Assembly: GCA_023265135.1 (NCBI GenBank)
Contig: JAHFUM010000006.1
Location: 9,232-73,231, forward strand
Length of the DNA stretch: 64,000 nt
DNA from: Nitrosarchaeum sp.
GTDB lineage: Archaea > Thermoproteota > Nitrososphaeria > Nitrososphaerales > Nitrosopumilaceae
Reading direction: 5' to 3'
Positions 16,588 through 25,515 of this stretch are shown one piece after another (the first letter of the stretch is position 1; each line of letters starts with the position of its first letter). Under the pieces are notes generated by a model. It saw nothing but the letters and a program-made list of their open reading frames with translations, was not told where the DNA came from and did no database searches. Made by a program: the position numbers and the translations under genes.

Positions 16588-17941
16588 ATTTTTTGACTGT
16601 GTCTCTAACCAATTTGTTAACATTACTAATGATTAATGGAGATGCTCCCAAATGTTTTTCTGGAGAAAATATTGAATCAATTTCTTTTTTTGTAAGTTTT
16701 GTCGAAAATGCCTTATCATTTTTAATCGCATCGATATATTGAATATCTTTATCCTTTGCTTCAAAGGCAACTCTTTGTACGTCTCTATATGCAATAAATC
16801 TTGGAACTCCTTTTCTAATCAATGCCTCTAAAACAAACTCTGCAAATATTTGCCCCTTTGTAATATACAGATTATCTATAATTTTTCTCTCATTTACAAT
16901 TAGATTTAAAATTATTTTAGTCATGGTTTCTAACATTTCATCAACTAAAATGGCTGCTGTAGGAAGTACAAATCTCTCATTTGCTGAATTTGAAAGATCT
17001 CGTTCATGCCACAATGGAATGTTTTCAAACGATATTGCTATTTGACTGCGTAATATTTTAGATAACGATGAAACTCTCTCACTTTTAATGGGGTTTCTCT
17101 TTACTGGAACTGCACTGCTTCCCATTTGACCTTTCTTGAATTGTTCAGCAACTTCACAGATTTCAGTTCTTTGCAAATTTCTAATTTCAATGGCAATTTT
17201 TTCCAAAGTTGCACCAATTAGTGCTAATTCAAATACATATTCTGCATATCTTTCTCTGGGAACTATCTGTGTAGTTACATCTGCTGGAAAAAGATTCAAT
17301 CGTTTTGCAACTCGTTTTTGAACTTCAAGTGATTTTATACCCATCAATGATCCTGTTCCAACCACTCCCAGTGTTTTACAAATCAAAACTCTTTTCTTAA
17401 TTTCTTCAATTCTCTCTACATGTTTTGCCATTTCTGCTGCCCAATTTGCAAATTTTAATCCAAATGAAATTATACTAGCATGTTGGCCATGCGTTCTACC
17501 AACTGCTGGAATTTTACCGTGTTGAATTGCTCTTTTTACTAATAGTAATGCCATTTTTGCAACTTTAGGTTCAATGATTTGTAACGCATCTCTCATTTGC
17601 ATGGAATTGCTGGTATCCACCAAATCATTACTTGTTAACCCATAGTGAATCCATGGTCGTGCATCTTTTGTGCATTTTTCACTTAATGATTCTACCAGTG
17701 CAGCTGTATCGTGATCACTTTTTGCTTCTAACTCTTTGATTCTTTTTACAGTAATTTTTCCTGACATTGCAGCATTATGAATTATTCTGCCTATCGATTT
17801 TGGAATAATCCCAATTTCGCTTTGTGATATTGCAGCTGTACCTTCAATTTCTAATTGATAATTTACTTTTTTTTGCTCACTAAAAATATCCATCATTTCT
17901 TTAGTACCATAACGTCCACTATCTATCGGTAAAATTGCCAA
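16580..17941 (-). CDS. purB: Adenylosuccinate lyase
   Basis: PurB cleaves SAICAR to AICAR and adenylosuccinate to AMP in purine synthesis. The 453-residue protein is all-helical with the superfamily signature GSSAVPVKRNPIKSE, the active-site TSNDLVDT and VGRTHGQHASIIS segments, and DLSNSANERFVLPTA. It starts at ATG 17941 with MAILPIDSGRYGT. Its partner enzyme PurA is at 37001-38002. It overlaps the convergent synthetase-like gene by eight bases. Confidence 0.96.
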   Translation of the reverse strand: MAILPIDSGRYGTKEMMDIFSEQKKVNYQLEIEGTAAISQSEIGIIPKSIGRIIHNAAMSGKITVKRIKELEAKSDHDTAALVESLSEKCTKDARPWIHYGLTSNDLVDTSNSMQMRDALQIIEPKVAKMALLLVKRAIQHGKIPAVGRTHGQHASIISFGLKFANWAAEMAKHVERIEEIKKRVLICKTLGVVGTGSLMGIKSLEVQKRVAKRLNLFPADVTTQIVPRERYAEYVFELALIGATLEKIAIEIRNLQRTEICEVAEQFKKGQMGSSAVPVKRNPIKSERVSSLSKILRSQIAISFENIPLWHERDLSNSANERFVLPTAAILVDEMLETMTKIILNLIVNERKIIDNLYITKGQIFAEFVLEALIRKGVPRFIAYRDVQRVAFEAKDKDIQYIDAIKNDKAFSTKLTKKEIDSIFSPEKHLGASPLIISNVNKLVRDTVKKFI

Positions 17942-18112
17942 TGATTACTCTCTTAAAACATCGAAAATAAATCTACTTCTTTGCCCACATTTTGTGCATA
18001 TAATGCGGTCATAAATGGTACTATTGCCTAAAATTATTGGAGATCGATCTTTTTTACTGGAAAAGAGTTTAGAACTTACTCCAAATTAGATAAAAATATG
18101 AAGAAGGATATG

Positions 18113-18703
18113 CTAGACATTGTTTTTTTCGTTATACCCACCTTCAATATCTGATTTGGAAGTATCATTTACATTTTCATTGATGCCTTCTTGCATAGTA
18201 ATTAACAATTTACCTGTAATTGCGTCTATGTTAATCTCGTAGAACTGTCCATTTTTTGTAACATCTACTGAGTATATTGGGTTACCATATTTTCCTTCAA
18301 GTGAAATAGATTTGATGTCAGATATCTTTGCAGAGATAGAACTTGCTGCTATTGATTCTGCGCGTATTTGAGTTATGTAGTTAGAATCTGCAAACTTTGG
18401 TTCAATTGATTTACCTTCGTCTGCACTTTCAGCTTCAAACATATTGTTATCACTTCCACCTTTTGCTTCAAGATCTTCATAATCTTCAATTGCCACTAAT
18501 CCATCATTATGAGGTGAAATTGGTATTGAAGTTGTTTGGTCTTGATAAATGGTCTTTGAAGGATTCATTGATGTTGCAAATGTATTATTTACTACAAAAA
18601 CGCCAGCAATTTCATGAGTAGATACAAAGTGATACAGAACTCCTGTAGATAACATCAAAAATGCCATTGAGATTATGGCTGATTTCATTGCTTTTGATTT
18701 CAT
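18113..18703 (-). CDS. Exported PepSY-domain protein
   Basis: An N-terminal signal or anchor (residues about 9-26, AIISMAFLMLSTGVLYHFV) is followed by a low-complexity serine, glutamate and aspartate-rich linker. A C-terminal PepSY-like domain (about 115-175) reads SISAKISDIKSISLEGKYGNPIYSVDVTKNGQFYEINIDAITGKLL. PepSY domains are small extracytoplasmic modules often associated with peptidase inhibition. The tail is polar. A TATA-like ATTATATAC lies upstream on the minus strand near 18725-18735. The substrate or partner is unknown. Confidence 0.82.
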   Translation of the reverse strand: MKSKAMKSAIISMAFLMLSTGVLYHFVSTHEIAGVFVVNNTFATSMNPSKTIYQDQTTSIPISPHNDGLVAIEDYEDLEAKGGSDNNMFEAESADEGKSIEPKFADSNYITQIRAESIAASSISAKISDIKSISLEGKYGNPIYSVDVTKNGQFYEINIDAITGKLLITMQEGINENVNDTSKSDIEGGYNEKNNV

Positions 18704-18877
18704 GATTTGTATAAGTAAAATTGTATATAATAGATTACTATCGTTTTTAAAAATTGAGAATGGAAGATATTAATTAAATCCTGTCTTTTTTGATAGAACT
18801 TGAGATTTTTCACAGTTTAAAAGATTGGGATGTAATTTGGAAAATCAGTTTTATAACTCGATTCAAATATTGAATTC

Positions 18878-19609
18878 ATGGCAGAAGTGACAATATTTGT
18901 AGCTCTAATTGCTGGCCTAGGATCATTTGTTGCTCCCTGTATATTGCCAATGATTCCAGCTTTTCTTGCATACATATCAGGTACTACAGTAACAGAACTT
19001 GGTTCTAAAAGTGGCTCTGTCATCTCAATTAACAGAACAGGCATAATTCTAAATACAATATTTTTTGTGCTGGGATTTTCAGTTGTATTTTCAGCTTTGG
19101 GTGTTTTGATTAATAGCGTTCTATCAAATACTGCTGCCGACATATCACAAAGTCTAAACTATATTGGAGGAATAATCATCATCGCATTTGGAGTATTCTT
19201 GTTATTATCAACAAAGATTAGGGCACTAAATGTAGAAAAGAAATTTTTCCCGAATAGAAAAAAATCTAGTTATCCATTATCATTTGTATTTGGTCTTGCT
19301 TTTGCAGCTGGATGGACTCCATGTGTGGGTCCTATACTTGGAACGATTCTAACTTTGGCTGCAACTACTCCGTCAGTATCATTTCATTTACTTCTTGCAT
19401 ATTCTATGGGATTAGGAATTCCATTTATTCTAATGGGAATATTTTTCTCAAGAGCAACAAGAATAATTCGAGCGATGAGTAAACATCTAAAATATTATAA
19501 TTTAATTCTAGGTGGATTTATCATAGTTTTGGGAATTCTAGTATTTACAAATCAACTTGCATACATTGCAAATTTTCCACTTCTAAATAATCTGGTATTG
19601 TTAGGTTGA
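18878..19609 (+). CDS. CcdA/DsbD-type thiol-disulfide membrane protein
   Basis: The 243-residue protein has six or seven membrane helices. It carries the two conserved cysteine sites of CcdA, in GSFVAPCILPMIPAFLAYISG (helix 1) and AAGWTPCVGPILGTILTLA (helix 4). These shuttle electrons from cytoplasmic thioredoxin across the membrane. It is followed four bases later by an exported thioredoxin-like gene, so the pair forms a reductant-delivery system for extracytoplasmic proteins or haem-protein maturation. ATG at 18878 was chosen. Confidence 0.93.
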   Translation: MAEVTIFVALIAGLGSFVAPCILPMIPAFLAYISGTTVTELGSKSGSVISINRTGIILNTIFFVLGFSVVFSALGVLINSVLSNTAADISQSLNYIGGIIIIAFGVFLLLSTKIRALNVEKKFFPNRKKSSYPLSFVFGLAFAAGWTPCVGPILGTILTLAATTPSVSFHLLLAYSMGLGIPFILMGIFFSRATRIIRAMSKHLKYYNLILGGFIIVLGILVFTNQLAYIANFPLLNNLVLLG

Positions 19610-19613
19610 TTAG

Positions 19614-20738
19614 ATGAAATCAGAAATAAAGACTCCATTAATTTTAGGACTAGTAATTTTAGCTGCTGTGATTGTTGTCAGTCTTTCATTATCTGTGTTA
19701 GATTCACACTCACAACAAACTCTTGGAAACATATCAGATGAATCTAAAACATCAAATGCTGAACAAAAAATTAGCAAACTGGGATACAAAAAAGCACCTG
19801 AATTGGTAGGAATTTCAGGATACATCAACACATTACCTGATGAACTACAAAAGAAAATACATAATCATGTTGTACTTTATGATATTTGGACGTATAGCTG
19901 CATTAACTGTGTCAGAACTCTTCCATTTATCACAGCGTGGGATGAAAAATACTCCGATCAGGGTTTATTGATAATCGGCATTCATTCCCCTGAATTTGAA
20001 TTTGAAAAAGACATTGAAAATGTAAAGACCGCTGTTACAAAATATGGAATTCATTATCCAGTGGTATTAGACAATGATAAAAAAACTTGGGATGCATTTG
20101 AAAACAATTACTGGCCAAGAAAATACATTGCAGATTATGAAGGATACATCAGATATGATCATATTGGCGAAGGAGGATATGATGAAACAGAAAAAGTTAT
20201 TCAGAAACTTCTCAAAGAGAGATCAGATTCTATGGGAATGAACATGACAGTAAGCGGAGAATTAATTCAGGTAAATGAATTTGAGCATTCACTTACTATG
20301 ACTCCAGAATTATATTTTGGGTACAATTTTGCATCTGGGAGAAATCAACTAGGAAATTCAGAGGGATTCATTCCAAATCAAAATGTTACATATGCCACAC
20401 CTGAATCACTTACTCTTCATCACTTTTACTTGGATGGAACTTGGACTAATTTAGAAGGTAGTATGAGACTAGTTTCAGATTCTGGTCGGATTGTTTTACC
20501 GTACAGTGGTAAAGAAGTGAATATAGTAACAGGTGGAGAAGCAAACTTGAAAATATTACTTGATGGAAAATTAATCACATCTGAAACTGCAGGAGAAGAT
20601 GTAGATACAAATGGACAAGTGCATACACATTATTCAGGTCTATACAATATTGTTAAAACAAACAAATCCGAACAACACACACTTGAAATTGTTGTAAATA
20701 ATCCAGGATTTGAGATGTTTACATTCACATTTGGCTGA
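19614..20738 (+). CDS. DipZ/TlpA-like membrane-anchored thioredoxin with C-terminal beta domain
   Basis: The protein begins with a membrane anchor (residues 9-28). Residues about 60-200 are a thioredoxin fold with the motif WTYSCINCVRTLPF (Cys96 and Cys99). The rest (about 220-374) is the beta-rich domain found at the C-terminus of DipZ-type proteins (LTLHHFYLDGTWTNLEGSM, VNIVTGGEANLKILLDGK). It should act outside the membrane as a disulfide reductase or isomerase that receives electrons from the CcdA-like protein encoded four bases upstream. The target proteins are unknown; the local cysteine-rich exported protein at 59.7-60.9 kb is one candidate by inference. Confidence 0.92.
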   Translation: MKSEIKTPLILGLVILAAVIVVSLSLSVLDSHSQQTLGNISDESKTSNAEQKISKLGYKKAPELVGISGYINTLPDELQKKIHNHVVLYDIWTYSCINCVRTLPFITAWDEKYSDQGLLIIGIHSPEFEFEKDIENVKTAVTKYGIHYPVVLDNDKKTWDAFENNYWPRKYIADYEGYIRYDHIGEGGYDETEKVIQKLLKERSDSMGMNMTVSGELIQVNEFEHSLTMTPELYFGYNFASGRNQLGNSEGFIPNQNVTYATPESLTLHHFYLDGTWTNLEGSMRLVSDSGRIVLPYSGKEVNIVTGGEANLKILLDGKLITSETAGEDVDTNGQVHTHYSGLYNIVKTNKSEQHTLEIVVNNPGFEMFTFTFG

Positions 20739-20797
20739 GAAAAAAATCATAACAAATAAAACATTATGAGTTTTCTTTGTAACTATTTTATGTATTG

Positions 20798-20965
20798 TTA
20801 TATGCAACAGATAGATTTTTTAAAGTCTTCTGAATCTCTTTCAAAATCACATTCCTTACATATCTGCCAGCTTCTTTTTCTCAGTATTGTGAAAGAAGCA
20901 TCATAGCTTATAGAATACATCTTTCCGCTACAGAATGGACATTGTAAAGGTATGTCGATTTTCAT
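20798..20965 (-). CDS. 55-residue zinc-ribbon protein
   Basis: A short frame from ATG at 20965 encodes a single zinc ribbon: QCPFCSGKMY in the first knuckle, a 20-residue beta-rich spacer (SISYDASFTILRKRSWQ), then ICKECDFERD. The protein ends with SICCI. There is no signal peptide. It stands alone between the redox pair and rtcB. Small zinc ribbons of this form are frequent in archaea and often bind nucleic acid or partner proteins; no specific role can be assigned. Confidence 0.75.
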   Translation of the reverse strand: MKIDIPLQCPFCSGKMYSISYDASFTILRKRSWQICKECDFERDSEDFKKSICCI

Positions 20966-21152
20966 CGATTGCAATTTACGCTCTTTTGATTATAAGGCGC
21001 GCGTAGAACTGATAAATCATCCATAAAATCGACTCTGGAAATGGCTTGTTTTTAATCATTATTTATTGTATGATTAATGCGGAAAATGGAAATTATTGTT
21101 ATATGTGATTAATTTTTATAAATATGAAAAAATTTAGAAATTAAAAATTTAA

Positions 21153-21329
21153 TTAACTTTCTTTTATATGTGATTTTATTTTTGCTACAATCTCGGGGGT
21201 AATCTTCATGTCTTTATGTTTTTCTTTGGCATGTTCTGCAATTTTTTTCATCAACTCTTCTTCTGTTTTTGCAGTTGTAGACCATTTGCATTCAGACCCT
21301 ACATCTGCACATCTAATACTTTTTGTCAT
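21153..21329 (-). CDS. Small DUF1059-family protein
   Basis: The preferred start is the ATG at 21329, giving 58 residues; the longer upstream extension is AT-rich and unlike protein. The sequence MTKSIRCADVGSECKWSTTAKTEEELMKKIAEHAKEKH matches the DUF1059 pattern of two cysteines, a tryptophan and a C-terminal helix with HAKEKH. These proteins are small, soluble and may bind a metal through the Cys and His residues. Function is unknown in the family. Confidence 0.85.
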   Translation of the reverse strand: MTKSIRCADVGSECKWSTTAKTEEELMKKIAEHAKEKHKDMKITPEIVAKIKSHIKES

Positions 21330-21486
21330 AGCCGAACTTGTTTTTGAAATATTTAAACAATTAGTAACAAATATTTGAAAACAAAAAGAATTTAAAACTA
21401 ATCTTTTAAATTTTCTTTTCTCAATTTGCAGCAACAAAACTTACTGATGATTTAAATTGGCTTGAGGTAAAATTTCACCATTCCTT

Positions 21487-22935
21487 ATGAATTCTATAGC
21501 TCCTAAAAAAATTGGAGAAAATCAATATCTTATTGAAGCAGACTCTAATCTTGGAATGAAAGTCCCAGTAATGATCTATGCCGATGAAGAATTACTACAG
21601 AAAATGTTAACCGATAGAACAATCATGCAGGCAAAAAATGTTGCAACCATACCTGGAATAGTAGGTCATAGTGTAGTCTTACCTGATGGTCACGAAGGAT
21701 ATGGATTTCCTGTAGGAGGTGTTGCAGCTATGGATGCTGAGGAAGGTATGATTAGTCCTGGCGGTGTAGGTTATGATATCAATTGTGGTGTCCGATTACT
21801 TCGCTCAAATTTAACTGAAAAAGATGTTCGTGCAAAACTAAATGAATTGGTAACTGATCTTTTCAGTTCAATTCCTTCGGGTGTTGGTTCTAAAGGAGCA
21901 GTAAAGCTAAGTCATTCTCAACTTGATGAAGTTCTCGTACGAGGTGTGGACTGGGCAATAAATAATGGATACGGTTCATCAAATGATGCTGACGTTTGTG
22001 AGGAAAATGGACAAATAAAAAATGCTGATCCGAATAAAGTTTCAGACAAAGCAAGACAAAGAGGTGCACCTCAACTGGGCAGTCTTGGTTCTGGAAATCA
22101 TTTTCTTGAAGTACAAAAAGTATCTGAAATTCATGATGAAGAAGCAGCAAAAAGAATGGGAATTAAAGAAGGAACTATTACAATTTTAATTCATTGCGGT
22201 TCTCGTGGATTTGGTCATCAAGTATGTAGTGATTATTTGAGAATATCTGAACAGTCTATGGAAAAATATGATATTCATTTAGCAGACAGAGAACTTGCAT
22301 GTGTTCCAAATACCTCTGAGGAAGGTGAATCATATAGAAAGGCAATGTTTGCAGCATTAAATTTTGCATGGAGTAATAGACAAATGATTACTCATTGGAC
22401 AAGAAAATCTTTTGAACGAGTTTTTAATCAAACGGAATCTGATCTTGATATGAGTTTAGTTTATGACGTTGCTCACAACATAGCTAAAGTTGAAAAACAC
22501 AAAGTTGAAGGTAAGGAAAGAAAACTTGTGGTTCATAGAAAAGGTGCCACACGCGCATTCCCTGCTAATCGAGATGAAGTTCCATTAAAATATCGAGATC
22601 TTGGGCAGCCTGTTTTTATTCCAGGATCAATGGGAACTGCCAGTTGGATATTACTTGGACAGCCAAATTCCATGAATTTGAGCTTTGGATCAACTGCTCA
22701 TGGTGCAGGTAGAACAATGTCTAGATCCAAAGCAAGAAGAGATTTCACAGAAGAAAATGTTAGAAAATCCCTTAGTGATAAGGGCATATTTATCAAGGCA
22801 TTAACACGTGATGGAGTTGTGGAAGAAACTCCTCAAGCATACAAGGACGTTGATGCAGTTGTCAATGTTTCTCATAATCTTGGAATAGCCACTAAAGTAG
22901 CAAAATTGGTGCCTATAGGTGTGATAAAAGGTTGA
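21487..22935 (+). CDS. rtcB: RNA-splicing ligase RtcB
   Basis: RtcB joins tRNA halves after intron removal by linking a 2',3'-cyclic phosphate to a 5'-OH with GTP and manganese. The 482-residue protein carries VVLPDGHEGYGFPVGGVAA, the metal cysteine in GVGYDINCGVRLL, GSGNHFLEVQ, IHCGSRGFGHQV, and FGSTAHGAGRTMSRSKA with the guanylated histidine. No intein interrupts it. It is the expected processing partner for the intron-containing tRNA-Trp in this window. Its stop overlaps the TTG of the next gene. Confidence 0.97.
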   Translation: MNSIAPKKIGENQYLIEADSNLGMKVPVMIYADEELLQKMLTDRTIMQAKNVATIPGIVGHSVVLPDGHEGYGFPVGGVAAMDAEEGMISPGGVGYDINCGVRLLRSNLTEKDVRAKLNELVTDLFSSIPSGVGSKGAVKLSHSQLDEVLVRGVDWAINNGYGSSNDADVCEENGQIKNADPNKVSDKARQRGAPQLGSLGSGNHFLEVQKVSEIHDEEAAKRMGIKEGTITILIHCGSRGFGHQVCSDYLRISEQSMEKYDIHLADRELACVPNTSEEGESYRKAMFAALNFAWSNRQMITHWTRKSFERVFNQTESDLDMSLVYDVAHNIAKVEKHKVEGKERKLVVHRKGATRAFPANRDEVPLKYRDLGQPVFIPGSMGTASWILLGQPNSMNLSFGSTAHGAGRTMSRSKARRDFTEENVRKSLSDKGIFIKALTRDGVVEETPQAYKDVDAVVNVSHNLGIATKVAKLVPIGVIKG

Positions 22936-23348
22936 GTGCAGAAGACTCTGAACTTGAAAGATTAAAGGCAAAAAGACTTGCAGAAATGCAACAAAATATT
23001 TCCACTCAACAAAAAATAGATAAATCTACAAATGATCAACAACCAAAAGTAACAAAACATCCAAGAGACATTCTTGTTGAATATCTGGGATTTAGAGGTC
23101 TTGAAGTATTAACAAATGCAGAATTTCAATTTCCAAATGATACAAAAATGGTTGTAGAAAAATTGGCCGAACTTATTACGTCTGGGGAAATCGCTGAAAA
23201 AATTGACGGTGGAAAATTATTGATGTTATTTAGATCAATAGGTCTTAACATAAGAATGGAAACTAAGATCAACGTTGAACAAGACGGAAAGTTTGTATCA
23301 TTATCTGATAAATTAAGTAGTCACTCATCAGATGATGGCGATGAATAG
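22932..23348 (+). CDS. PDCD5-like DNA-binding protein
   Basis: The 138-residue protein has the PDCD5/TFAR19 arrangement. A charged coiled N-terminal helix (DSELERLKAKRLAEMQQN) leads to a helical core, ILVEYLGFRGLEVLTNAEFQFPNDTKMVVEKLAEL, ITSGEIAEKIDGGKLLMLFRSIG. A disordered acidic tail follows. Archaeal homologues bind double-stranded DNA. The TTG start overlaps the rtcB stop by four bases and the 3' end touches the next gene, so it sits in a three-gene operon. Confidence 0.82.
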   Translation: MSAEDSELERLKAKRLAEMQQNISTQQKIDKSTNDQQPKVTKHPRDILVEYLGFRGLEVLTNAEFQFPNDTKMVVEKLAELITSGEIAEKIDGGKLLMLFRSIGLNIRMETKINVEQDGKFVSLSDKLSSHSSDDGDE

Positions 23349-23659
23349 TGAATACTATTTTTGAAGTGAGCTCAAAAAATTATGGTGATGATTTACTTTT
23401 GATAAAAAAAACACTGTCTCATATGGAAACTCTAGTTGGTAGTTATAACGGATATTCTCTTAGTGAACCATCTTCAAAATTTGGATGGACTTTTTTCAAA
23501 TTATCTTTTAACTCTAATCTACGAAATGGGATTGAAGAAAAATTTGCAGATATGTTAAACAAATACAAATTGAACAACCAATCTCAAAAATTTACCCAAT
23601 TCATTGCAGATTATTTTCAGACTAAAGGTTGTAACGTCAAAATTAAGATGTTGGACTAG
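23348..23659 (+). CDS. Uncharacterised 103-residue protein in the rtcB operon
   Basis: GTG at 23348 shares a base with the stop of the PDCD5-like gene, so translation is coupled. The sequence shows beta strands and amphipathic helices ([39 protein letters not shown]). There is no cysteine pair, signal or membrane segment. It overlaps the convergent rpS11 by four bases. No family was recognised, though context suggests an RNA- or DNA-linked housekeeping role. Confidence 0.75.
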   Translation: MNTIFEVSSKNYGDDLLLIKKTLSHMETLVGSYNGYSLSEPSSKFGWTFFKLSFNSNLRNGIEEKFADMLNKYKLNNQSQKFTQFIADYFQTKGCNVKIKMLD

Positions 23660-24132
23660 ACTCTTCTTCCTCTTTTTCCACCTTTCTTTCTGGTGGTATC
23701 GTGAGGTATTGGTGTCACATCATCTATTCTCCCAATTTTAAATCCCCCTCTTGCCAAAGCTCTGATTGCAGCTTGTGCACCTGGACCTGGTACTCTGGAG
23801 CCTACTCCGCCAACAGCTCGTACTCTAATATGAAATCCTGTGAATCCTTTTGTATGTGCAACTTCTACGACTGCATTTGCAGCTTTCATTGCAGCAAAAG
23901 GTGATGATTCGTATCTGTCTGCATTAACATGAACTCCACCTGAACTAATAGAAACTGTCTCTCCACCTGTTAAATCAGTCATGTGAATAATTGTATTATT
24001 GTAACTACTGTAAATATGCGCAATTCCCCATTTTTCAGGCCCTTCTGATTTTGTCTCTGGCCTGGATTTGGCTTGAACTTCATGTTTTTCCTCTTCTATG
24101 GGTTTTTCAATCTCGGCTTCAACTTCTGACAA
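23656..24132 (-). CDS. Small-subunit ribosomal protein S11 (uS11)
   Basis: The 158-residue protein is archaeal S11: [107 protein letters not shown]. It lines the platform of the 30S subunit near 16S helix 45. TTG at 24132 is the only available start. It creates an acidic N-terminal extension of about 33 residues. A TATA-like TTTTTTAAACC lies about 25 bases upstream. No other ribosomal gene is adjacent. Confidence 0.97.
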   Translation of the reverse strand: MSEVEAEIEKPIEEEKHEVQAKSRPETKSEGPEKWGIAHIYSSYNNTIIHMTDLTGGETVSISSGGVHVNADRYESSPFAAMKAANAVVEVAHTKGFTGFHIRVRAVGGVGSRVPGPGAQAAIRALARGGFKIGRIDDVTPIPHDTTRKKGGKRGRRV

Positions 24133-24560
24133 TGTCTACAAACATCCTAAGGGGTTTAAAAAACATTGATTTTTTGAATCAGCCTTACGTTGAGCATCTT
24201 GACTTCATTATTGCTCAAATACTATGTTTTGTTTGCTCTTGTATGGTGTCAATCCTTTGGTTGGCAATAGGCATTGCAATCACCTCTGCATTACTAGGTT
24301 CGGTAGTTTTTGAATTTTTGATCCAACACAAGTCTTCTGTAAGTGCATTAGAAGAAAAATGTGAAAAAATTGCTAAAGAGGGATTCCAAATACATGTTTC
24401 ATATCCTGATCTTCCACCAGATCAACTTCCTACAGCTGATATGAACAGATTGCAGTATCTTGATGAAATGTGGATTAATGATTGTGTTTCTGGATTGCCC
24501 GCTGAATCAGTTTTCAATATAATTCAAAAAGTAGATCATGATTTTCACTCTGGAGAATAA
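24132..24560 (+). CDS. Membrane protein with cytoplasmic helical tail
   Basis: The protein has a hydrophobic region at residues about 25-60 ([39 protein letters not shown]) long enough for one or two membrane helices. A soluble acidic tail ([44 protein letters not shown]) follows. ATG at 24132 would overlap the divergent rpS11 start, so TTG at 24174 is a serious alternative, giving a protein 14 residues shorter. No family is recognised. Confidence 0.7.
   Translation: MSTNILRGLKNIDFLNQPYVEHLDFIIAQILCFVCSCMVSILWLAIGIAITSALLGSVVFEFLIQHKSSVSALEEKCEKIAKEGFQIHVSYPDLPPDQLPTADMNRLQYLDEMWINDCVSGLPAESVFNIIQKVDHDFHSGE
24151..24163 (-). promoter_or_regulatory. Putative TATA box for rpS11
   Basis: On the minus strand the sequence TTTTTTAAACC is centred about 25 bases before the TTG start of rpS11. 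This is the spacing expected for a nearly leaderless archaeal transcript. Seen by eye only. Confidence 0.4.
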
Positions 24561-24561
24561 T

Positions 24562-25515
24562 TTATTTTCTAAAGTGATGCCATCCTAAATCTTTTAAACG
24601 AATTTTTTTTTCTTGTTTTTCAAGAAATACTCCTTTACCTTTAGTTACATAACCTATTTCAATTATAGGTGTTTTTAATAATAAAGCATTTTTCTTAATT
24701 AATAATTTATTTTTCTTCGAAGCAGTAAATACAAATTCATATTCTTCACCACCATGAAATACTAAATCATTTGGATCTATTTTGTTTGATTTAGCAAATT
24801 CTAATAGATCTTTTCTTGTTGGAATGTTATTTATGATGAATTTGCATTTACTTTGATTTGCCATTTCATTTAATGTAGTGGAAAGTCCATCACTAGAATC
24901 CATTGATGATGAGAAATAATTTTTATTTTTTACTCCAAAATCTAATTTTGGGCTTGGGTTAACGACTGATTTTATTGCTTTTTTCACAAAATTATTCGTG
25001 CCTCTTTTTCTTTCAAATAATATCTTAAAACCTGACGCAGTATATCCAAATGGGCCTGTTACAAATATTGTGTCTCCTATTTTTGCCCCTTTTCTTCTTA
25101 CTAACTTGTTTGCTGTTCCAAATATGGATATGTTGATAACAATTTCTTTTCCTTCATTTGTATCGCCTCCTAAAATTCTAATGTTGAACTCATCAGACGC
25201 ATGTTTTAGTCCTTTAGATATTTCGTTGATTTTTGTACGCGAAATCATCTTTGGTAAATTTATTGATATCATTCCATATTGAGGTTTTACTCCTTTTGCA
25301 GCAAAATCACTAACGCAAGCTACAATACTTTTTCTTGCAGCATCGGTCATTTTCATATTTGAGGGCATATCTGTACTCTGAACAAACGTATCTGTCTTTG
25401 CTACAATTTGTGTCCTCCCAATTTTGAAAATCTCCACATCTTCTGAAACAAATTTTTTATTTCCAAATCCGTCTTGAAAAATTTTGATTATTGCTGATTC
25501 ATTTAATATGGTCAT
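24562..25515 (-). CDS. thiL: Thiamine-monophosphate kinase
   Basis: ThiL phosphorylates thiamine monophosphate to thiamine pyrophosphate. The 317-residue PurM-type ATPase shows VAKTDTFVQSTDMP with the metal aspartates, CVSDFAAKGVKPQYGMISI, GGDTNEGKEIVINI, MDSSDGLSTTLNEM and FHGGEEYEFVFTA. It starts inside the end of the phosphohexomutase gene (17-base overlap), so the two are cotranscribed. N- and C-terminal domains are complete. Confidence 0.94.
   Translation of the reverse strand: MTILNESAIIKIFQDGFGNKKFVSEDVEIFKIGRTQIVAKTDTFVQSTDMPSNMKMTDAARKSIVACVSDFAAKGVKPQYGMISINLPKMISRTKINEISKGLKHASDEFNIRILGGDTNEGKEIVINISIFGTANKLVRRKGAKIGDTIFVTGPFGYTASGFKILFERKRGTNNFVKKAIKSVVNPSPKLDFGVKNKNYFSSSMDSSDGLSTTLNEMANQSKCKFIINNIPTRKDLLEFAKSNKIDPNDLVFHGGEEYEFVFTASKKNKLLIKKNALLLKTPIIEIGYVTKGKGVFLEKQEKKIRLKDLGWHHFRK

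Noticed and set aside
17945-18085. Minus-strand frame before purB containing ICTKCGQRSRF
   Set aside because: It has one CxxC pair and 46 codons but no ATG, GTG or TTG start after the upstream stop. It may be a broken or rare-start gene, but evidence is too thin to annotate.
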